Part shown: positions 1-6,506 of the stretch, piece after piece | Numbering within the stretch: the stretch's first letter is position 1 | How the letters are laid out: each line of letters opens with the position of its first letter | NCBI GenBank assembly: GCA_015662325.1 | Contig: DQUJ01000255.1 | Span: 1 to 6,506, forward strand | Length of the DNA: 6,506 bases | Direction of reading: 5' to 3' | Source: Leucothrix mucor | GTDB taxonomy: Bacteria; Pseudomonadota; Gammaproteobacteria; Thiotrichales; Thiotrichaceae | Notes under the pieces: generated by a model | Database searches by the model: none | Told to the model about the DNA's origin: nothing | The model's input: the letters and a program-made list of their open reading frames with translations, nothing else | Translations under genes and position numbers: made by a program

Positions 1-6
1 CAATAA

Positions 7-1668
<1,662 letters not shown>

Positions 1669-1679
1669 TCAATGTTTAA

Positions 1680-1698
1680 GAGACCTTTCACAGGTCTC
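1680..1698. promoter_or_regulatory. Inverted repeat in the pgm/yqiB divergent gap
   Basis: Perfect 7-bp arms GAGACCT and AGGTCTC flank a 5-nt centre TTCAC. The centre at position 1689 is almost exactly the midpoint (1688.5) between the two divergent ATGs at 1662 and 1715. It overlaps the position where a -35 element and spacer of the rightward promoter would lie, and sits 17 nt upstream of the annotated pgm start. This is compatible with an operator for a dimeric regulator acting on both genes, or with a small hairpin in the pgm 5' leader. It matches no regulator site I recognise. The repeat is seen directly; its function is inferred. Confidence 0.45.
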
Positions 1699-1699
1699 A

Positions 1700-1708
1700 T
1701 GTTAAAAT
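1700..1708 (+). promoter_or_regulatory. Possible extended -10 promoter for the DUF1249 gene
   Basis: TG at 1700-1701, one base, then TAAAAT at 1703-1708 fits the extended -10 pattern TGnTAtAAT. No good -35 hexamer lies 16-18 bp upstream, which is tolerated by extended -10 promoters. Transcription would be expected to begin about 7 bases after the hexamer, that is at or next to the A of the ATG at 1715, giving a leaderless mRNA. This is a sequence-match inference only. Confidence 0.4.
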
Positions 1709-1714
1709 ACAAAT

Positions 1715-2215
1715 ATGATCAAAAAAATTTCTACAAAAAATAAAACGGGCTTTTATAAAGACTTTAACTCCAAGCAAACTAAAGTTTTTTCATCTCGTCC
1801 ACACTCATTTGTTGATTTAATGGAAATGTATGAACTTAATTATATACGTCTCCGATTGTTTTGTGGTGATATTCGTGATCTTCCTGATGAATCAATCTCT
1901 ACCGTCGAAGGTAGCGTCCCCATCAAACTTACTGTATTAGAGCGCTCCAAACACACCACCTTGCTTATGTTAACCTATCTGTTTGAAAGCGACAAACGTC
2001 CAGACCTAAAAATTCAAGTTTATCATGACTCTAGACAAGCTAATGTACTAAGCAGAAGTTGTCAAATTAAGGGCAGAGAAATCAGGCTTTGGGAAAAACA
2101 AGTCGATACGATATTACTTTGTCGTTGGCGTCTGAATCGTTTTTTATATAAATGGTTGAATTATTTAGACCACAAAGGGCATGATTTTCAGTCAGAAACG
2201 CTTGATAAATCTTAA
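1715..2215 (+). CDS. yqiB: DUF1249 family protein, YqiB-like
   Basis: A 166-aa protein of unknown biochemical role. It is probably cytosolic, as no signal peptide or membrane segment is visible. It matches E. coli YqiB in four blocks: an N-terminal helix FVDLMEMYELNYIRLR (32-47; E. coli has MRLCEMNFSQLRRL), VLERSKHTTLLML (74-86; VESTRYTTL), VYHDSRQANV (102-111; LYHDAMVAEV) and a C-terminal helix RWRLNRFLYKWLNYL (137-151; INQFLADWLRYC). Relative to YqiB (about 140 aa) it carries roughly 25 extra Lys/Ser/Asn-rich residues at the N-terminus. The start is forced, because an in-frame TAA lies at 1703-1705 and no earlier start codon exists. There is no Shine-Dalgarno sequence. In E. coli the gene sits with nudF and cpdA; that context is absent here, so neighbours give no functional hint. 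Confidence 0.85.
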   Translation: MIKKISTKNKTGFYKDFNSKQTKVFSSRPHSFVDLMEMYELNYIRLRLFCGDIRDLPDESISTVEGSVPIKLTVLERSKHTTLLMLTYLFESDKRPDLKIQVYHDSRQANVLSRSCQIKGREIRLWEKQVDTILLCRWRLNRFLYKWLNYLDHKGHDFQSETLDKS

Positions 2216-2253
2216 ATAGCACTTCATAAAATACTTCACAACACCTGTCTCTA

Positions 2254-2278
2254 ATACTTGACTATTTTACTTGGTTAG
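2254..2278 (+). promoter_or_regulatory. IscR type-1 operator, upstream site
   Basis: By hand alignment to the E. coli type-1 IscR consensus (ATASYYGACTRWWWYAGTC followed by RRSTAT), 21 of 25 positions agree. The left half and centre are perfect (ATACTTGACTATTTTA), and mismatches are confined to the right half. It overlaps the -35 box and spacer of the iscR promoter, so [2Fe-2S]-IscR bound here should exclude RNA polymerase. The consensus was recalled from knowledge, not scored computationally. Confidence 0.82.
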
Positions 2279-2285
2279 TTATAAT
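2258..2285 (+). promoter_or_regulatory. iscR sigma70 promoter
   Basis: A TTGACT -35 box (2258-2263), a 16-bp spacer and a perfect TATAAT -10 box (2280-2285) predict a start near 2292 and a leader of about 100 nt before iscR. It is the best promoter in the window. It is embedded between and within two IscR-like operators, as expected for an autorepressed iscR promoter. Confidence 0.88.
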
Positions 2286-2307
2286 ACCCACTAAACTAGT
2301 CGGAAAT
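2283..2307 (+). promoter_or_regulatory. IscR type-1-like operator, downstream site
   Basis: This second match to the type-1 consensus agrees at 18 of 25 positions. The strongest part is the right half TAGTCGG (2297-2303); the left end, where the -10 box lies, is poor. Its centre is 29 bp from that of the upstream site, near three helical turns, and it spans the -10 box and predicted transcription start. Paired operators also occur at the E. coli iscR promoter. It is weaker than the upstream site and could be a partial match. Confidence 0.6.
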
Positions 2308-2391
2308 TATTGTGCTTGTAAACCCCCTGTTTATCTAGATTCTACAGATATCTCTCATAAAAACAGGCTAGTACAGCGAGGTATAAATATT

Positions 2392-2874
2392 ATGAAACTT
2401 TCAACAAAAGGGCGTTACGCCGTTACAGCAATGATGGATTTAGCAATCCACGATAGAGACGGCCCTGTTACCTTGGCAGATATTTCCAATTGTCAGGGAA
2501 TATCACTTTCATATTTAGAACAGTTGTTTGCACGATTACGCCAGAGTAATTTGGTCGAAGGTGTTAGAGGCCCCGGTGGCGGTTATCGTTTAGGTAAGCC
2601 TGCGAGCCAAATCAGTGTGGCCGATATTGTTGTTGCGGTAGATGAATCATTAGATAGTACGCGCTGCAAAGGCAATAAAGATTGCGACAATGGCGAGCGT
2701 TGTTTAACCCATAAACTATGGAATGATTTAAGCGAAAGGCTCTATGAATTTCTAGATGGCATCACCCTTGCCGAATTTATTAGCCAGCCAGAAGTGCGTA
2801 AAATATCGCAACGACAAGATACAACTGCAAGTCGTATAGCGAATATGTTTCCGCCACGTTCGAAAGCAAGTTAA
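2392..2874 (+). CDS. iscR: Fe-S cluster regulator IscR (Rrf2 family)
   Basis: Cytosolic transcription factor that binds a [2Fe-2S] cluster. In E. coli the holo form represses iscRSUA, and both forms act at type-2 sites. The 160-aa protein starts [18 protein letters not shown] with the winged helix-turn-helix, including [14 protein letters not shown] (37-50; Glu43, the residue tuned for site discrimination in E. coli, is kept) and the wing [11 protein letters not shown] (59-69). The cluster ligands Cys92, Cys98, Cys104 and His107 occupy the E. coli numbering exactly. Cys34 is additional. A strong ribosome site, GAGGT (2378-2382), lies 9 nt before the ATG. The promoter carries two type-1-like operators. 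Unusually, no iscS follows; the next reading frame is a converging gene remnant overlapping the stop codon. Identity is very secure. Confidence 0.97.
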   Translation: MKLSTKGRYAVTAMMDLAIHDRDGPVTLADISNCQGISLSYLEQLFARLRQSNLVEGVRGPGGGYRLGKPASQISVADIVVAVDESLDSTRCKGNKDCDNGERCLTHKLWNDLSERLYEFLDGITLAEFISQPEVRKISQRQDTTASRIANMFPPRSKAS

Positions 2875-3218
2875 GTAGCGCTGTTTTTCCACCAATCAGT
2901 AATCACTTCACCCACAGCAGGGTTAACGAAGTAGCCATAAGAGCGGTGGAAGTTTAAGCCATCTTCATTACGAAAATAATTATAAACACCGTTTGAATGA
3001 TCAATGATGGATTCCGTCATGTCAGGCTTTAACATTTCTTTGTAATCATCCTCAAAGTTTCTATCCAGTGGAGTAATATCCCCCACTGCAGATACATTAA
3101 CCCAATGACGAATATTGCTCGGGTATTTTTTATTGTGATCTTTGTGTTTGTGGCCCAGTAAGCGTTTTTGCACGTAATTCATCCCTAATGGGCTACCGAT
3201 GCTTAAAAATAAATCATG
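2871..3218 (-). pseudogene. 3' remnant of an alpha/beta-hydrolase gene
   Basis: A 103-aa frame can start at the ATG ending at 3182, but the same frame stays open upstream to a TGA at 3221-3219. The extra residues, HDLFLSIGSPLG, read straight into MNYVQKRLLGHK and form the S-x-GSPLG segment typical of a group of serine alpha/beta-hydrolases. Further on, HWVNVSAVGD (26-35) fits the catalytic-acid strand, and FHRSYGYF (78-85) before the terminal helix fits the catalytic-His loop. The N-terminal half, with the GxSxG nucleophile elbow, is absent: upstream lie TGA, a second TGA at 3236-3234, then AT-rich sequence without homology in any minus-strand frame I read. It is therefore most likely a truncated, non-functional remnant. 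Its stop overlaps the iscR stop by 4 bp, tail to tail. A short translated protein from Met at 3182 cannot be excluded. The family call rests on recognised motifs, not on a search. Confidence 0.72.
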
Positions 3219-3226
3219 TCATGACA
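3217..3226. repeat. Perfect 10-bp palindrome TGTCATGACA
   Basis: This fully self-complementary 10-mer sits at the point where hydrolase homology ends and includes the TGA that closes that frame. It lies about 65 bp upstream of the proposed sucA -35 box. It could be a half-forgotten operator for sucA or simply a deletion-junction sequence. No regulator is assigned. Confidence 0.35.
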
Positions 3227-3281
3227 ACTTTAGTCAAAAGGCGTTGAAAGAATTAACATTTATAATCATTAGCAGATATAC

Positions 3282-3309
3282 TTGTTGTGCAATCTTCTAT
3301 AATTATAAA
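3282..3309 (+). promoter_or_regulatory. Candidate sucA promoter
   Basis: TTGTTG (3282-3287), a 16-bp spacer and TATAAA (3304-3309) predict a start near 3316 and a leader of about 30 nt. Perfect TATAAT hexamers also occur at 3298-3303 and 3261-3266, but neither has a good -35 box at proper spacing. The rest of 3227-3347 is AT-rich without a gene. Confidence 0.5.
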
Positions 3310-3335
3310 CATAAATCTATCATAAGGGCGATTAC

Positions 3336-3343
3336 AAGGGGGG
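3336..3343 (+). promoter_or_regulatory. sucA ribosome binding site
   Basis: AAGGGGGG, a purine block with six consecutive G, ends 4 nt before the ATG at 3348. It fixes that ATG as the start over the internal Met17, which has no such signal. Confidence 0.75.
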
Positions 3344-3347
3344 AAAT

Positions 3348-6245
3348 ATGGATCAGCATTTACAATCAGAATCAGATAATAAAAATATCGACTCAATGCT
3401 CGACGGTGAAAATGCGGCCTATTTAGAATTATTATTCGAAAACTATCTACAAGACCCTTTATCTGTAAGTAAAGAGTGGCAAGACTATTTTAGTAAAATG
3501 CCAGTGCCTGCCGATTTTTGCGATGGTGATACACATACAGCGTTGCGCCAACAGTTCCGCACCTATAAATTACATTCTCAAGAGAATGATTTTAGCCATA
3601 GCTGCCCTGATAACTTGCAAGATTTAGAAACCGAAAGACAGCAAGTACATGTATTGCAAATGATTGAGGCATACCGAAGCTCTGCTCACTTAGTCGCCAA
3701 TACTAATCCTTTATACGAAGGCAAAACGCAACCATCGTTACCCGAATTAACCTTGGAGCATTATAACCTTGATAAGGTTGATCAAGATAAACACTTTGAC
3801 TCTGGGAATTTACAGTTAAGTGATACGCCCACCTTGGGCAATATTTACCGTGCCTTGCGCAATACCTATACCAATAGTATTGGTATTGAATATATGCACA
3901 TTGTTGATAGGGAAGAAATTCGTTGGTTTCAAGGGCAGTTAGAACCGTGTCAGGCAAAGCCTAAAGTAGACGATACGCAAAAGAGTAAGCTGCTTGATCA
4001 ACTGATTGCCGCCGAAACATTAGAGCGTTATTTACATAAAAAATACGTGGGGCAAAAACGCTTTTCATTAGAAGGCGGTGAGAGCTTAATTCCTTTATTG
4101 CATGAACTCATTCATCATTCGGGTCGCCAAAAAACCCGTGAAATTGTACTCGGTATGGCGCACAGAGGTCGTTTAAATGTGCTGATTAATATCATGGGTA
4201 AATCACCCGATGATATTTTTAAGGAATTTGAAGGCGAAGGTATGTCCGAAGAAACCATGGGTGATGTTAAATACCACAAAGGTTTTTCGTGCAGCATTCA
4301 AACCGAACAAGACGCGATGCATTTATCGCTGGCGTTTAATCCATCTCATTTAGAAATTGTCGCTCCGGTAGTCTGTGGTTCGGTACGCGCGCGCCAAGAT
4401 CACCGCTCCGATCAAGGCGGACAAGTTGTCGCTATCAATATCCACGGCGATGCCGCGTTTGCAGGGCAAGGCGTGGTGATGGAAACCTTTAACATGTCGG
4501 AAACACGTGGCTATCGTATTCACGGTACGGTGCATGTGGTGATTAATAATCAGATTGGCTTTACGACGAGTACACAGGTTGATAGTCGCAGCACTTATTA
4601 TCCTACCGATGTTGCGAAAATGATCAATGCGCCGATTCTGCACGTCAATGGAGATGACCCCGAAGCGGTGGCGTATGTCTCGCGCATAGCGTTGGATTAT
4701 CGTTTGCGATTCAAAAAAGACATTGTGATTGATTTGGTGTGTTACCGCCGCCATGGTCATAATGAAGCGGATGAGCCCGCAATAACCCAGCCGACTATGT
4801 ATACAGCAATACGCAACAAACCCACTACGCGTAAATTATATGCTCAAAAGTTGATTAGCGAAGGTTTGATTAGTGAGAACGAAGAAACCGTTCGTATCCA
4901 AGACTATAAAGAAAAAATCGCAGCAGGCACTAAGGCGGTTGATATTTTAGATTACAGTAGCGTACCCGAACACTTTAAAGTGAACTGGAATATCTATAAA
5001 GACCGCCATTGGACTAGCCCTGCGGATACGGGGTGCGATCTTAAAAAATTACGCGCCTATGTTAAGAATTGTCATGCTGTACCCAAACACATGGTATTAC
5101 ATGATCGGGTTGCCAAAATACTCGCAAAGCGGGATTTAATGGTAAAAGGCGAGGTGCCTGTTGATTGGGGGTTTGCCGAGAACCTAGCCTACGCCAGTTT
5201 ATTAGCCGAAGGTTATCACGTACGCTTAAGCGGGCAAGACAGTGGACGTGGCACATTTTCGCATCGTCATGCCGTGTTACATAGCCAAATCGAAAGTCGT
5301 GCATGGATTCCCTTAAGGCACGTGCTTAAAAACAAGAAAAATCAGGGCAAGGTCAATATTATTGATTCTGTATTATCCGAAGAAGCGGTATTAGCGTTTG
5401 AATACGGTTATGCTACATCAAGCCCGAATACCTTAGTGATTTGGGAAGCGCAATTCGGTGATTTTGCAAACGGTGCGCAGGTCGTGATTGACCAGTTTAT
5501 CAGTTCGGGTGAACAGAAATGGGGGCGTTTATCTGGCTTAACTATGTTCTTACCGCACGGTTTAGAAGGCATGGGTGCAGAACATTCATCGGCGCGTTTG
5601 GAGCGTTTTTTACAACTGTGCGCACAGCTAAACATGCAAGTCTGTGTGCCGAGTACTCCTGCGCAAATCTTCCATATGTTACGCAGGCAAATGATTCGTC
5701 AATACCGAAAACCGTTGATTGTGTTTACGCCTAAAAGTTTACTACGCCACCCAATGGCGGTGAATACCATTGAAGAACTCGCCAGTGGTAGCTTTCGTAC
5801 TATTATTGATGAAATAAGCGAGCGTATCAGCAAAAATAAAGCCTCGGTAACACGTGTCGTTTTATGTAGCGGTAAGGTTTATTACGATTTATTGCAAGCG
5901 AGAGATGATAAAGACAGTGATCATTCACATATAGCACTGATTCGTATTGAGCAACTTTATCCCTTCCAAGAAGAACTGCTAGAAAAGATATTAGCGACTT
6001 ATTCAAACCTTAAAGAGTTAGTATGGTGTCAGGAAGAAGCGCGCAATCAAGGCGCATGGGATAGTATCAAACATCGTTTTCGTCATTATGAAGATAAATA
6101 TAACGTCGTTTGTATGAGCCGACCTAGCGCTGCCGCACCTGCGGTTGGCTCGTTAGTTATTCATAAAAAACAACAGGCGGCGTTAATTGCAGAAGCGATG
6201 AGTAGCCAATTACCTAAAAATATAGAACGACCTAGAAAGAGATAA
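3348..6245 (+). CDS. sucA: 2-oxoglutarate dehydrogenase E1 component
   Basis: Thiamine-diphosphate enzyme that decarboxylates 2-oxoglutarate and passes the succinyl group to the E2 lipoyl arm in the TCA cycle; it acts as a dimer within the cytosolic OGDH complex. The 965-aa product is slightly longer than E. coli SucA (933). Regions in order: an N-terminal E2-contact segment AAYLELLFENYLQDPLSVS (23-41); RFSLEGGESLIPLL (238-251); LGMAHRGRLNVL (268-279); the ThDP/Mg site with GDAAFAGQGVV (367-377) and INNQIGFTT (399-407); RRHGHNEADEP (467-477); the pyrimidine domain from ENLAYASLLAEG (611-622) through RLSGQDSGRGTFSHRHAV (626-643); GEQKWGR (721-727); and WCQEE (893-897). The protein ends in a basic tail, about 12 residues past the normal end. 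No broken or missing catalytic block was found. sucB follows after 2 nt. Unlike in E. coli, no sdh operon precedes it. Confidence 0.98.
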   Translation: MDQHLQSESDNKNIDSMLDGENAAYLELLFENYLQDPLSVSKEWQDYFSKMPVPADFCDGDTHTALRQQFRTYKLHSQENDFSHSCPDNLQDLETERQQVHVLQMIEAYRSSAHLVANTNPLYEGKTQPSLPELTLEHYNLDKVDQDKHFDSGNLQLSDTPTLGNIYRALRNTYTNSIGIEYMHIVDREEIRWFQGQLEPCQAKPKVDDTQKSKLLDQLIAAETLERYLHKKYVGQKRFSLEGGESLIPLLHELIHHSGRQKTREIVLGMAHRGRLNVLINIMGKSPDDIFKEFEGEGMSEETMGDVKYHKGFSCSIQTEQDAMHLSLAFNPSHLEIVAPVVCGSVRARQDHRSDQGGQVVAINIHGDAAFAGQGVVMETFNMSETRGYRIHGTVHVVINNQIGFTTSTQVDSRSTYYPTDVAKMINAPILHVNGDDPEAVAYVSRIALDYRLRFKKDIVIDLVCYRRHGHNEADEPAITQPTMYTAIRNKPTTRKLYAQKLISEGLISENEETVRIQDYKEKIAAGTKAVDILDYSSVPEHFKVNWNIYKDRHWTSPADTGCDLKKLRAYVKNCHAVPKHMVLHDRVAKILAKRDLMVKGEVPVDWGFAENLAYASLLAEGYHVRLSGQDSGRGTFSHRHAVLHSQIESRAWIPLRHVLKNKKNQGKVNIIDSVLSEEAVLAFEYGYATSSPNTLVIWEAQFGDFANGAQVVIDQFISSGEQKWGRLSGLTMFLPHGLEGMGAEHSSARLERFLQLCAQLNMQVCVPSTPAQIFHMLRRQMIRQYRKPLIVFTPKSLLRHPMAVNTIEELASGSFRTIIDEISERISKNKASVTRVVLCSGKVYYDLLQARDDKDSDHSHIALIRIEQLYPFQEELLEKILATYSNLKELVWCQEEARNQGAWDSIKHRFRHYEDKYNVVCMSRPSAAAPAVGSLVIHKKQQAALIAEAMSSQLPKNIERPRKR

Positions 6246-6247
6246 TC

Positions 6248-6506
6248 ATGACGATAGAAATCAAAGTACCTCAATTACCCGAATCCGTCAGTGATGCCAC
6301 AATTGCCCTATGGGTGAAAAAAGTGGGCGAGCAGGTTAATGCGGAAGATAATCTACTAGAACTAGAAACAGATAAGGTGGTGTTAGAAGTGACCGCTCCC
6401 GTATCAGGCGTGCTAAGAAAAATTGTAGCAGAGCAGGGCGCTACTGTGTTGGCAGGTGATGTGATTGGTTATTTGGATGAATCAACAAACGAAAAAGTAC
6501 ACTCAA
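6248..6506 (+). CDS. sucB: Dihydrolipoyl succinyltransferase E2 component, N-terminal part (cut by window end)
   Basis: Core subunit of the 2-oxoglutarate dehydrogenase complex, which transfers succinyl from the lipoyl arm to CoA. The visible 86 residues, beginning MTIEIKVPQLPESVSDATIA, form one lipoyl domain. The lipoyl-lysine hairpin ETDKVVLEV places the modified Lys at position 43, and the domain closes at VLAGDVIGYLDE (67-78). PESVSDATIA and ETDKVVLEV favour the succinyl- rather than the acetyl-transferase type. The ATG lies 2 nt after the sucA TAA, with the purine-rich AGAAAGAG (6234-6241) inside the sucA end as ribosome site, so translation is probably coupled. The subunit-binding and catalytic domains lie beyond the window. 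Confidence 0.96.
   Translation, partial: MTIEIKVPQLPESVSDATIALWVKKVGEQVNAEDNLLELETDKVVLEVTAPVSGVLRKIVAEQGATVLAGDVIGYLDESTNEKVHS

Noticed and set aside
2326..2367. Hairpin in the iscR leader (CCTGTTT pairing with AAACAGG, 28-nt loop)
   Set aside because: The stem is only 7 bp over a long loop, with a minor inner ATCT/AGAT pairing; this is not enough to propose a riboswitch or attenuator.
2866..2890. Bidirectional terminator at the iscR/remnant junction (AGCGCT followed by GTTTTT)
   Set aside because: The T run is suggestive, but the hairpin is only a few base pairs with no stable GC stem, so no terminator is claimed.
3219..3236. TGA read as an amino acid, which would extend the hydrolase frame
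   Set aside because: The residues beyond the first TGA (SLKL, then another TGA) do not resemble the hydrolase family, so recoding does not restore the gene; truncation explains it better.
3364..3398. Alternative sucA start at Met17 (ATG at 3396)
   Set aside because: No Shine-Dalgarno sequence precedes it, whereas the ATG at 3348 has AAGGGGGG at good spacing.
3199..3426. 75-codon plus-strand frame covering the sucA upstream region
   Set aside because: It overlaps the sucA promoter, ribosome site and first codons, its start lacks a Shine-Dalgarno sequence, and the peptide resembles nothing.
4350..4760. 136-codon open frame on the minus strand inside sucA
   Set aside because: It lies opposite the most conserved ThDP region of SucA, has no recognisable domain and no ribosome site, and is a shadow of the real gene.

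Overview
The window looks like an AT-rich gammaproteobacterial chromosome carrying core metabolism. Three things point there: an IscR that matches the enterobacterial protein residue for residue at its cluster ligands, a YqiB-like DUF1249 protein (a family I know from Gammaproteobacteria), and a sucA-sucB pair of the proteobacterial type. I cannot name the genus. No mobile element, CRISPR array, rRNA or tRNA is visible, and I found no convincing unknown multi-gene system.

Layout, left to right: (1) a complete minus-strand phosphoglucomutase gene (7-1662) of the type close to eukaryotic PGM1; (2) a 52-bp divergent gap holding a 7-bp-arm inverted repeat almost exactly midway between the two start codons; (3) a plus-strand DUF1249/YqiB gene (1715-2215) with no Shine-Dalgarno sequence but an extended -10 promoter that suggests a leaderless mRNA; (4) a 176-bp gap with a near-consensus sigma70 promoter and two IscR type-1-like operators; (5) iscR (2392-2874), without iscS/iscU next to it; (6) tail to tail with iscR and overlapping it by 4 bp, the 3' remnant of an alpha/beta-hydrolase gene on the minus strand (2871-3218), lacking its whole 5' half; (7) a roughly 130-bp regulatory gap; (8) sucA (3348-6245), complete; (9) the start of sucB (6248 onward), cut by the window edge.

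Functionally, sucA and sucB encode the E1 and E2 subunits of the 2-oxoglutarate dehydrogenase complex of the TCA cycle and are clearly one operon (2-nt gap). Pgm links glycogen, sugar-nucleotide and glycolytic metabolism. IscR is the Fe-S-sensing regulator and almost certainly represses its own promoter through the operators seen here. The hydrolase remnant and the orphan position of iscR suggest local rearrangement between iscR and sucA. The points most worth a second look are the hydrolase remnant, the orphan but still operator-controlled iscR, the symmetric palindrome in the pgm/yqiB gap with the possible leaderless start, and the HNP-to-HNA change in the phosphoserine loop of Pgm.
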